Origin: an uncultured bacterium
GTDB lineage: Bacteria > Cyanobacteriota > Vampirovibrionia > Gastranaerophilales > Gastranaerophilaceae
Length of the DNA stretch: 8,255 bases
Assembly (NCBI GenBank): GCA_902765655.1
Contig: CACXAK010000105.1
Location: forward strand, 1-8,255
Reading direction: 5' to 3'
Each line of letters begins with the position of its first letter. Within the stretch, counting starts at the first letter, position 1. The notes beneath the pieces were generated by a model. It was not told the DNA's origin. It did not search any database and saw nothing but the letters and a program-made list of their open reading frames with translations. This document shows, piece after piece, positions 1 to 6,244 of this stretch. Both the position numbers and the translations under genes were made by a program.

Positions 1-1360
1 GAGAGAAATCATGCAATCTTAAGATACTACCTGAATATTTGAAGTAACTTGACTCACTGTCAAATATAGGGAAAGCCATACTAGCCATTTGGTTTAAGTA
101 CCAAATACCGTATTTTGTATCTTTTCTTAAGTTAAACCCGGCATCCAAACTTGTAATTTGAGTCAATTTTTTGAATGGACTATAGCCAATAATATCTTCA
201 TATACACCGTCGTATTTAGACCAAGATCTTGAACGTTTGTAGTTCATTGCTGCATAAGTTTTGAATTCAAAACCTCTTTTTCTTACAATCGGTTGATCAT
301 AGTACAAGCTATATACATATGAATTACTTCTCAGGCCTAAATTAGTAACCGCAGAAGGCCCGTTGACAACTCTTGCAAAAGATGAAGTGAACGAAAATCC
401 GATTCTACCATCTTTTCTGTTGATTGGAATACTGTAATCAAAGAACGGACTTGTTACGCCTTTAGAGAAATAAACCCCGGATGACATTTGGTCTCTTTGA
501 TGGAACAAAGAGTCAACGATAATCGCAGGACCGCCTCTTAAAGATCCTGTTGAATAACGACCTGCGTTATCAAACATCCCGATAATGTGCAGCGGGAATG
601 TTTCCTGAGCTGTCAATTCAATATCGGTAGTTCCTGGAGTTTGACCTGCTTTTAAGTTAGCACTAAGGTTAACCCCATCGTGATATCTGTTGAAATCCAA
701 AACATCATTTTCTAAACCGACAATATCAAATAACTGACCTGATTTTTCAGGCATACGGTTTAAAATATAATTACTTGTAGTATATCTGTTATTTTTAACA
801 GTTACATTACCAATTTTACTTTCGATAAGTTCAATTTTAATATTTCCGTTTGAAACGGTTTGTTCAGGAAGATATGCTCTTGCTGTTACATATCCTTTTT
901 CGGCATAAAGTTTATTTATTCCGTTTATTGCTTCCTGAATGTCACTCATGAATACGTTTTTACCAACGTATTGACCGATTACACCATTGATTTCTTCCTG
1001 CGACAAGATCTCTGACGGAGAAACCTCAATTGAATTGACATAAACGCCTTTTGTGCCAATTTCATCAATTGTTGCCTTCATATAATCACTGTTTGGGGAT
1101 GCATAATTTTTAACAGGATTTCCGTTTGTGCCGTAACGCTGACGGCTGTAATTGTCATAATCAGAAGCTTCTTCTCGACTGTTACGGTCAAATTTCATCA
1201 TATCACGGTCGTGCTGAGTAGCACCACCTTGTTCGTTCCTTATCAGCTGTATGCCTGCTGGGATATCCTCTGCATTTGCAGGCACAGAAGAAAGAATACA
1301 ACAAACTGATAAAGCTAAAGCCATACCAAAGAATGCTTTTAATTTTCTACTACTTTTCAT
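1..1360 (-). CDS. ShlB/FhaC-type (TpsB) outer-membrane transporter with POTRA domains, C-terminus cut by window edge
   Basis: The reading frame is open from an ATG at 1360 to the left edge (453 codons, no stop), so the gene is partial. Residues 1-30 form a signal peptide ending in a PANA cleavage site. A polar linker of about 75 residues follows, then a POTRA_2-like domain (about 107-185, with the typical KLYAEKGYVTARAYLPEQ segment and KIELIESKIGNV strand end). A second POTRA follows (about 185-255), and from about residue 256 alternating beta-strands look like the start of a 16-strand Omp85-superfamily barrel. In the family this protein exports a large TpsA exoprotein across the outer membrane, using POTRA domains in the periplasm to catch it. 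No TpsA is visible here; it could lie past the left edge. The start is supported by AGAAGGTG (1369-1376) 8 bases upstream. It probably forms an operon with the small gene 42 bp upstream. The conserved barrel-loop VRGY motif is not seen and would be in the missing part. BamA or a generic Omp85 is less likely because there are two POTRAs of POTRA_2/ShlB type. Confidence 0.85.
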   Translation of the reverse strand, partial: MKSSRKLKAFFGMALALSVCCILSSVPANAEDIPAGIQLIRNEQGGATQHDRDMMKFDRNSREEASDYDNYSRQRYGTNGNPVKNYASPNSDYMKATIDEIGTKGVYVNSIEVSPSEILSQEEINGVIGQYVGKNVFMSDIQEAINGINKLYAEKGYVTARAYLPEQTVSNGNIKIELIESKIGNVTVKNNRYTTSNYILNRMPEKSGQLFDIVGLENDVLDFNRYHDGVNLSANLKAGQTPGTTDIELTAQETFPLHIIGMFDNAGRYSTGSLRGGPAIIVDSLFHQRDQMSSGVYFSKGVTSPFFDYSIPINRKDGRIGFSFTSSFARVVNGPSAVTNLGLRSNSYVYSLYYDQPIVRKRGFEFKTYAAMNYKRSRSWSKYDGVYEDIIGYSPFKKLTQITSLDAGFNLRKDTKYGIWYLNQMASMAFPIFDSESSYFKYSGSILRLHDFS

Positions 1361-1402
1361 TATCTATTCACCTTCTATTTTATATATCTAGTTATTCTCT
1401 AA

Positions 1403-1705
1403 TTAAAAATCTTTACGTCTTACACCATCATCTGACTGCGTATAGTTTGGGTTTTCAGCCGCGCCATTATCAATATCCCTGATACGGCTGTTCTTATCAT
1501 ATCGCATAATTGCTGCATCGTGGATTTCCGGTTTACCAGTTGCTTCAACAACCGGAATTCTTCCGTGAGTATAACCATATCCTGCAGGAATCAGTCCGGC
1601 ATTTGATACCATATCCGCAGAAGCAGGTATTGATACCATGAAAATACAAGCCAAAACAAGTGTTGATAAGCCCGTTAATTTTTTTAAAATGTTAAAATTT
1701 TTCAT
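1403..1705 (-). CDS. small secreted protein (100 aa) of unknown function, in operon with the TpsB-like transporter
   Basis: I recognise no named family. Residues 1-30 are a signal peptide: Lys-rich start, a hydrophobic core, then a PASA cleavage site before Asp31. The mature part is about 70 polar residues with no membrane span and no cysteine. Residues 62-74 (HDAAIMRYDKNSR) closely match residues 50-62 of the transporter downstream (HDRDMMKFDRNSR), and an IPAG motif occurs ahead of both, so the two proteins share a related N-terminal segment. The ATG at 1705 is preferred over an in-frame GTG at 1717: the GTG has no plausible ribosome site and would add only four residues. A weak purine-rich stretch lies 7-15 bases before the ATG. 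The gene ends 42 bp before the transporter start, so the two are likely co-transcribed. A role as partner, plug or regulator of the transporter is a guess from position and shared motif. Confidence 0.7.
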   Translation of the reverse strand: MKNFNILKKLTGLSTLVLACIFMVSIPASADMVSNAGLIPAGYGYTHGRIPVVEATGKPEIHDAAIMRYDKNSRIRDIDNGAAENPNYTQSDDGVRRKDF

Positions 1706-1736
1706 TATTGTGATCACTTTCTTTTATATATCCAAC

Positions 1737-1765
1737 TATATATCCTTGAGTATATTTTCTTACAA
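1737..1765 (-). promoter_or_regulatory. putative promoter of the small-protein/transporter operon
   Basis: On the minus strand TTGTAA (1760-1765) and TATATA (1737-1742) are separated by 17 bases, each matching the sigma-70 consensus at 4 of 6 positions. Transcription would begin about 25 bases before the ATG at 1705. The whole 1706-1959 region is very AT-rich, so a match of this quality could arise by chance. Confidence 0.3.
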
Positions 1766-1903
1766 ATAAATAAAAATATTACTTTATATTACAACATGTT
1801 ACGAAATATATAAAAATCTCCTCGGTTTTCTAAATAAAATTATATAAAATTAATCAACCCATGTAAAGAATGTTACAAAAAGATAAATCAAACGGATGAG
1901 ATA

Positions 1904-1932
1904 TGGCATAAAAAATACATTTGTGGTAGTAT
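1904..1932 (+). promoter_or_regulatory. putative promoter of ompH/skp (extended -10)
   Basis: TAGTAT at 1927-1932 is preceded by TGG (extended -10, TGn), and a weak -35 TGGCAT lies 17 bases upstream (1904-1909). An alternative -10, TATAAA, sits at 1932-1937 but has no recognisable -35. Either places the start of transcription about 15-20 bases before the coding region. Confidence 0.3.
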
Positions 1933-1945
1933 ATAAAGCGTTAAT

Positions 1946-1951
1946 AAGGAG
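1946..1951 (+). promoter_or_regulatory. ribosome binding site of ompH/skp
   Basis: AAGGAG lies 8 bases before the ATG at 1960. It is the strongest Shine-Dalgarno match in the window and fixes the start codon. Confidence 0.75.
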
Positions 1952-1959
1952 ATTAAATT

Positions 1960-2415
1960 ATGAAAAAAACTTTAAGCACATTAGCAGTAACAGCTGCATT
2001 ATTAGGTGGTTTAACATTCGGTTCAGCTGTACAAGCTGCAGATTTTTCAGTTGCAATAGTTGACGTTCCTGTTGTAGTAAATGCTTCAGCTCAGGTTCAG
2101 GCATTGAAAAAAGATCAACAAGCAAAAGCAAAAGAAATTGTTCAGTTTATTGAAAAAGCAAGAAAAGACGTAGCTTCTATTTCTGATGCAAAGAAAAAAC
2201 AAGCAGCTGAAGAAAAATATAATAAAGAATTACAAGCTAAAAAAGAAAAAATGGACAAAGATTATGCTGCAAAATTACAAGCTATTGATGAGTCAATTTC
2301 AGCTCAGATTGCAGCTAAAGCAAAAGCAGACGGTTACAACGTAGTATTGAGCAAGAGTATTGTTCTTTACGGCGGAACTGATATAACAGCAGAAGTTGCA
2401 AAAATCATTAAGTAA
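1960..2415 (+). CDS. Skp/OmpH family periplasmic chaperone
   Basis: This 151-residue protein has a clear signal peptide (Lys-Lys start, hydrophobic core, cleavage after the AQA motif near residue 26). The mature protein starts with the beta-strand typical of OmpH/Skp (FSVAIVDVPVVVNASAQVQ). It continues as a long Lys/Glu/Ala-rich coiled coil (about residues 45-115, the tentacles of the trimer). It ends with the family's closing strands (NVVLSKSIVLYGGTDITAEV). Skp/OmpH trimers hold unfolded outer-membrane proteins in the periplasm and deliver them to the BAM machinery. Length matches the family (about 150-180). It is transcribed alone, divergently from the outer-membrane transporter operon whose product could be a client, and is followed directly by a strong terminator. 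In many genomes skp sits next to bamA; here its divergent neighbour is a two-partner-secretion relative instead. Confidence 0.9.
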   Translation: MKKTLSTLAVTAALLGGLTFGSAVQAADFSVAIVDVPVVVNASAQVQALKKDQQAKAKEIVQFIEKARKDVASISDAKKKQAAEEKYNKELQAKKEKMDKDYAAKLQAIDESISAQIAAKAKADGYNVVLSKSIVLYGGTDITAEVAKIIK

Positions 2416-2432
2416 TTTTTACAAAAATAGTA

Positions 2433-2474
2433 AAATAAAAAGACCTTTCATTAATATGAAAGGTCTTTTTATTT
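2433..2474. terminator. strong hairpin terminator after ompH, probably bidirectional
   Basis: A perfect 19-bp inverted repeat (2433-2451 and 2456-2474) with a 4-base TAAT loop has the core AGACCTTTCAT/ATGAAAGGTCT. The core is flanked by A-runs on the left and T-runs on the right, so it reads as an intrinsic terminator from both sides. It begins 17 bp after the ompH stop and lies beyond the hyd operon terminator on the other strand. Confidence 0.85.
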
Positions 2475-2478
2475 AAAA

Positions 2479-2507
2479 CGGGGATTAAGTATAATGCAAA
2501 ATCCCCG
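2479..2507 (-). terminator. hairpin terminator at the end of the hyd operon
   Basis: CGGGGATT (2479-2486) pairs with AATCCCCG (2500-2507) across a 13-base loop. Read on the minus strand, it lies 17 bp after the hydA stop and is followed by TTTT, as expected for an intrinsic terminator. A T-rich stretch also follows it on the plus strand, so it could serve ompH transcripts that escape the first hairpin. Confidence 0.65.
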
Positions 2508-2524
2508 ATTTTTAATTTATTTAA

Positions 2525-3550
2525 TTATATATCTCTGTACGAGCCATTGTACTTGTTGCGATAAGATGTATGCAACAATTCGTGTGCTTTGTGAGAACCC
2601 GGATGTTCAAAATCTTGTGAATAAAGTTTTTGAATTGACGGATTCATGTGAGATTTACGAACAGGAAGTTCTGCATCTTCCTTATACAAACCGCAGGCGC
2701 GTTTTCCTTTAATTGACGAATCATTGTGACTGTTTGGCTGACCGCCGCCATTTATACAACCGCCCGGACAAGCCATAACCTCGAGCATCTGGAAGTTTGC
2801 AGTACCGTTTTTAATTTCTTTAAGCGCTTTTTCTGCCTCAACCATTGTTGAAACAACACGAACAACAACTTTTGTACCTTTGATATCAAGTTCGACAGTT
2901 TTTGAACGATTTGAAGTTCCTCTCATTTCTTTGATATCAACATCTTTGAGTTCTTCACCTGTTACATATTCGTAAGCTGTTCTTACAGCAGCTTCCGCGA
3001 CACCGCCTGAAGCCCCAAAAATTGTTCCTGCTCCTGAGTATTCTCCAAACGGAGTATCAGCTTGTTCCGGTTCAATATTCTTAAAGTCTATACCTGCACC
3101 TTTAATCATTGCACCAAGTTCTTTTGTCGTAAGAACTATATCTGTATCAGGTCTGCCGTTTGTGTATAATTGTTCACGTTTTGCTTCATACTTTTTGGCT
3201 GTACAAGGCATAATTGCAACAATTGTAAGATTTTCTCTGGATACATTGTGATATTTCGGCATCAAATCAATCAATGTCGATGACATCATACTCATCGGAG
3301 ATTTGCAAGTTGACAAGTGATGCAGCATATCAGGATGTAAAGTTTCCAAATATTTTACCCAAGCAGGGCAGCATGATGTAAATATCGGTAAATTTTGGCC
3401 TGATTTTAATCTGTCTAAAAATTCGGTTGCTTCTTCTAAAATTGTTAAATCAGCAGAGAAGTTTGTATCAAATACAAATTTGAAGCCAAGCCGTCTGAGA
3501 GCTGCATTAATTTTACCTATTGTATTTTCACCCGGTTCAAGTCCGAACAT
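2525..3550 (-). CDS. hydA: [FeFe] hydrogenase catalytic subunit HydA, C-terminal H-cluster part (separated by frameshift)
   Basis: This part holds the catalytic domain that reduces protons to H2 or oxidises H2. All three H-cluster signatures are present: L1 TSCCPAW (58-64), L2 MPCTAKKYE (114-122) and L3 MACPGGCINGGGQP (259-272). The H-cluster ligands are Cys61, Cys116, Cys261 and Cys265, and the proton-relay cysteine is Cys60. Residues lining up with the clostridial CpI proton path (Glu40, Glu43, Arg47, Ser80) are kept. A small-subunit-like tail follows (RKSHMNP, SHKAHELLH, about 273-341). The ATG at 3550 (Met1 here) is internal to the normal protein: the family has this segment joined to the Fe-S domains encoded just upstream in another frame. 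With one base restored near 3576, residue numbers rise by 246 and HydA is about 587 residues, a normal size for the NAD-linked type. This fragment could be made alone only by re-initiation after the upstream TAG. It is last in hydC-hydB-hydA. Maturases HydE, F and G are not in the window. Confidence 0.9.
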   Translation of the reverse strand: MFGLEPGENTIGKINAALRRLGFKFVFDTNFSADLTILEEATEFLDRLKSGQNLPIFTSCCPAWVKYLETLHPDMLHHLSTCKSPMSMMSSTLIDLMPKYHNVSRENLTIVAIMPCTAKKYEAKREQLYTNGRPDTDIVLTTKELGAMIKGAGIDFKNIEPEQADTPFGEYSGAGTIFGASGGVAEAAVRTAYEYVTGEELKDVDIKEMRGTSNRSKTVELDIKGTKVVVRVVSTMVEAEKALKEIKNGTANFQMLEVMACPGGCINGGGQPNSHNDSSIKGKRACGLYKEDAELPVRKSHMNPSIQKLYSQDFEHPGSHKAHELLHTSYRNKYNGSYRDI

Positions 3551-3555
3551 TTCAC

Positions 3556-4287
3556 CTAAAGCAACACGAACTGACGAGCCATCTGAACAACAACTGTTTT
3601 TTCAGGATTATTAATCTGATCCCAGACTAAATCAACTTCATTTCTTATAGTTAAAGCGCCCGTCGGACAAACAGCAACGCACTGACCACAATTGATACAG
3701 TCAACCTGACCGATAGGTCTGCCATTAAGCGGTTGCACTTTTGTTTTAGAACCTCTGTTTGCAAAACCCAAAACAGAATGACCCTGAAACTCTGAACAAG
3801 CTCTGACACAAGCTCCGCAAAGAATACATTTATTCGGATCACGAACAAATGAAGGGCTTGAATCATCTATCGGCAAATATTCTTTTTCTGCTTTATCAGG
3901 GAAACGAATATCTCTGATATTGTATTCTTCTGCATATTTTTGTAATTCACAGTCGCCTGATTTGTCACAAGTTAAGCATTTTCTGTCGTGATTTGCCAAC
4001 AACAACTCAAGAACTGTTTTTCTTATACGGCGAACCTTTTCAGTATTCAAATATACTTTGACACCAACTTCCGGAGGCATCGTGCATGATGAGTTGATAA
4101 TTTTTCTTCCGTTTGGATATTCAACTTCAACAACGCACATTCTGCAAGCCCCAAATGAAGTCAAATCAGGACGGTAACAGAACGTAGGAACATTCATACC
4201 TGCTTTTCTGATAACTTCAAGCAAATTCGGTTCATCAGTAAATTCAACTTCTTTGCCTTCTATTATTAATGTTTTCTTATCTGTCAT
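3556..4287 (-). CDS. hydA: [FeFe] hydrogenase HydA, N-terminal Fe-S relay part (truncated by frameshift)
   Basis: The 243-residue product is the electron-relay half of HydA. In order it shows a plant-type [2Fe-2S] domain (Cys37, Cys48, Cys51, Cys68), a His-Cys [4Fe-4S] site (His100, Cys104, Cys107, Cys113) and a double [4Fe-4S] ferredoxin domain (Cys154, 157, 160, 164 and Cys197, 200, 203, 207). These clusters normally carry electrons from HydB to the H-cluster. After VVVQMA the frame runs into six foreign residues (RQFVLL) and a TAG. Inserting one C after GCTC gives APSVRVALGEMFG, the expected family junction, and continues straight into the catalytic part. The start at 4287 is chosen because GAGGA (4295-4299) lies 7 bases upstream; the longer reading from 4323 begins with TTG and lacks such a site. 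The NuoG N-terminus resembles this architecture, but the adjoining H-cluster sequence makes HydA certain. Confidence 0.88.
   Translation of the reverse strand: MTDKKTLIIEGKEVEFTDEPNLLEVIRKAGMNVPTFCYRPDLTSFGACRMCVVEVEYPNGRKIINSSCTMPPEVGVKVYLNTEKVRRIRKTVLELLLANHDRKCLTCDKSGDCELQKYAEEYNIRDIRFPDKAEKEYLPIDDSSPSFVRDPNKCILCGACVRACSEFQGHSVLGFANRGSKTKVQPLNGRPIGQVDCINCGQCVAVCPTGALTIRNEVDLVWDQINNPEKTVVVQMARQFVLL
3576..3576 (-). other. frameshift point in hydA (one base missing)
   Basis: The plus strand reads CTGACGAGCC at 3571-3580. One extra G next to 3576 (C on the coding strand) turns GCT-CGT-CAG into GCT-CCG-TCA, joining MA to PSVRVALGEMFG. No other change is needed on either side, so the lesion is a single-base deletion, recent or artefactual. 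Confidence 0.85.
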
Positions 4288-4386
4288 TATATTTTCCTCA
4301 TATTGTTGGACAAGTACGCCCAACTTACATTGCTAAGTTCATTACAATTTTATTCTTAGTGCCTTAGTGCCGGAATGCATAGTATC
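4288..4386. other. 99-bp spacer between hydB and hydA with an 8-bp tandem duplication
   Basis: The spacer is much longer than the 4 bp between hydC and hydB. It contains CTTAGTGC twice in tandem (4355-4362 and 4363-4370), a weak GTTGG/CCAAC inverted pair (4305-4309 and 4320-4324) and the hydA ribosome site. I see no coding sequence and no terminator in it. Confidence 0.6.
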
Positions 4387-6240
4387 TTACTCCAACACTA
4401 TTGCCTTGAACGGACAATTTTTCAGACACGCTTCACATTTAATACATTTAGACTGATCAATGTGATGCGGTTGTTTAATTTCACCTGAAATTGCTTCGAC
4501 CGGACAATTTCTTGCACATTTTGTACAACCCTTACAAAGATCTTCCTGAATAACAATCTTTTTCATTGCTGTACAAACACCTGCAGGGCATTTATGATCC
4601 CTGATATGCGCAATATATTCATCTCTGAAATATTTTAATGTTGAAAGTACAGGGTTAGGAGCAGTTTTACCCAAACCACATAAAGAACCGTCTTTAATCG
4701 TGTGGGCAATTTCTTCCAACAAATCCAAATCCTTCATTGTTGCTTTGCCTGCAACAATTTTTTGAAGAATTTTGAGCATATTTTTTGTACCTTCTCTGCA
4801 AGGAACACATTTGCCGCATGATTCGTTTTGTGTAAAGTTCATAAAGAATCTTGCAACTTCAACGATACAGGTATCTTCAGCCATTACAACAAGACCGCCT
4901 GAACCGACCATCGCTCCTGCTTTAATTAAGTTGTCGTAATCCATCGGAATATCTAAATGTTCTTCAGTTAAACATCCGCCTGACGGACCACCAATTTGAA
5001 CGGCTTTAAATTTCTTGCCGCCACGGATTCCGCCGCCGATATCAAATACGATTTCTCTTAATGTCGTTCCCATCGGAACTTCGATTAAACCTGTATTGTT
5101 AACTTCACCTGTAAGAGCAAATGTCTTTGTTCCTTTAGAGGTTTCCGTTCCCATTGAACTAAACCAATCTGCACCTTTTAAAATAATGACAGGTACGTTA
5201 GCCAAAGTTTCAACGTTATTGATTAATGTCGGTCTGCCGAATAAACCTTTATTTGCAGGGAATGGAGGTTTTGGTCTTGGCATACCTCTTTCACCTTCAA
5301 TTGATGCGATCAATGCAGTTTCTTCACCGCAAACAAATGCTCCGGCGCCTTCTTTGATATGGATAGTAAGGTTAAACCCGGAACCCATAATATTTTCGCC
5401 TAAGAAGTGTCTTTCTTCTGCCTGAGCAATTGCCCTTCTTAAACGCTTGATTGCAAGCGGGTATTCAGCACGGACATAAATATATGCTTCGTCTGCACCA
5501 ACCGCATAGGCAGCGATTGCAATACCTTCAAGGAGTTTGTGCGGGTCACCTTCCATAACGGAACGATCCATAAACGCACCGGGGTCACCTTCATCACCGT
5601 TACAAACTACATAAGATTTTCCGCCCTTGTTTGCGGCAGTAAATTTCCATTTTTGACCTGTTGGGAAGCCGCCTCCTCCTCTGCCACGTAATCCGGATTT
5701 GATAATTTCATCAATTACTGCATCAGGATTACCTTCTGTTAATACTTTTGATAATGCTTCATAAGCACGCAATGCAATTGCTTCATCAATGCTTTCAGCA
5801 TTCATCTCTCCGCAGTTTGCAAGAGCCGTACGGGTTTGCTTTGCATAGAAGTTAATGTCTTCATTTTTGCGAACTTTTTCATTTGTATGTGGATCAGTGT
5901 ATAAAAGTCTTTCTACAACCTGATTATTTTTTAAGGCTTCATAAATTTCTTCAACATCGTTAAGGCGGACTTTTACATAAGTCAAATCCAAATCAGGAAA
6001 TACAACCAAAACACCCTGTTCACAAAAACCGTGGCATCCTGTTGGTACAATTGTAACCTTGTCATAATCTGACATCACAGATACATCAGCACCAAGTTCT
6101 TTAAACTTTTCTATAATCTGCAAAGAACCGTTTGCAACACAACCGGTACCTGCACATACAAGAACTCTGAAACCTTGTTTTTTTATTTCTTCACGAGCTT
6201 TTTCCTGCTCATTTTTTATATCAATATTCAAATTTGCCAT
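4387..6240 (-). CDS. hydB: NAD(P)H-oxidising subunit HydB of the trimeric [FeFe] hydrogenase (NuoF-like)
   Basis: HydB carries the FMN and NAD(H) site where electrons enter or leave the complex. Domains in its 617 residues, in order, start with an N-terminal thioredoxin-like [2Fe-2S] domain (Cys29, Cys34, Cys69, Cys73). The NuoF core follows, with the FMN/NADH loop LRGRGGGGFPTGQKW (184-198) and NGDEGDPGAFMDR (214-226). Next come an SLBB region with GGPSGGCLTEEH, then the NuoF [4Fe-4S] motif ESCGKCVPCREG (473-484; Cys475, 478, 481) with a distant Cys521. A C-terminal double [4Fe-4S] ferredoxin domain closes the protein (Cys569, 572, 575, 579 and Cys599, 602, 605, 609). Both the N- and C-terminal additions are absent from respiratory NuoF and mark the hydrogenase/formate-dehydrogenase type. 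Length agrees with Thermotoga-type HydB. AAGAGG (6249-6254) lies 8 bases before the ATG and overlaps the end of hydC. In related complexes this subunit supports electron bifurcation between NAD and ferredoxin. Confidence 0.95.
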   Translation of the reverse strand: MANLNIDIKNEQEKAREEIKKQGFRVLVCAGTGCVANGSLQIIEKFKELGADVSVMSDYDKVTIVPTGCHGFCEQGVLVVFPDLDLTYVKVRLNDVEEIYEALKNNQVVERLLYTDPHTNEKVRKNEDINFYAKQTRTALANCGEMNAESIDEAIALRAYEALSKVLTEGNPDAVIDEIIKSGLRGRGGGGFPTGQKWKFTAANKGGKSYVVCNGDEGDPGAFMDRSVMEGDPHKLLEGIAIAAYAVGADEAYIYVRAEYPLAIKRLRRAIAQAEERHFLGENIMGSGFNLTIHIKEGAGAFVCGEETALIASIEGERGMPRPKPPFPANKGLFGRPTLINNVETLANVPVIILKGADWFSSMGTETSKGTKTFALTGEVNNTGLIEVPMGTTLREIVFDIGGGIRGGKKFKAVQIGGPSGGCLTEEHLDIPMDYDNLIKAGAMVGSGGLVVMAEDTCIVEVARFFMNFTQNESCGKCVPCREGTKNMLKILQKIVAGKATMKDLDLLEEIAHTIKDGSLCGLGKTAPNPVLSTLKYFRDEYIAHIRDHKCPAGVCTAMKKIVIQEDLCKGCTKCARNCPVEAISGEIKQPHHIDQSKCIKCEACLKNCPFKAIVLE

Positions 6241-6244
6241 ATCT

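Noticed and set aside
1630..1660. Lipoprotein signal in the small secreted protein (VLAC before residue 20)
   Set aside because: The hydrophobic core continues well past the cysteine to a good PASA site, and the -2 Leu is unusual for a lipobox, so ordinary signal peptidase cleavage is more likely.
1718..1959. Possible small RNA or riboswitch in the divergent intergenic region
   Set aside because: The region is AT-rich with only short scattered repeats such as ATGTTAC twice; I see no stable structure or known riboswitch core.
2494..2712. 72-residue plus-strand frame at the hydA end
   Set aside because: It starts inside the terminator hairpin and runs antisense to the conserved hydA tail; no sign of a real gene.
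3560..3600. Programmed ribosomal frameshifting in hydA
   Set aside because: There is no slippery heptamer at the shift point (the coding strand reads GCT-CGT-CAG) and no obvious downstream stem-loop; a missing base explains the sequence more simply.
3651..3866. Second minus-strand frame overlapping the hydA relay part
   Set aside because: It overlaps the ferredoxin-like cluster region out of frame and shows no domain; a shadow of hydA.
5015..5425. 136-residue plus-strand open frame inside hydB
   Set aside because: It lies entirely opposite the NuoF core of hydB, has no ribosome site, and its Pro/Ile/Ser-rich product looks like an antisense shadow.
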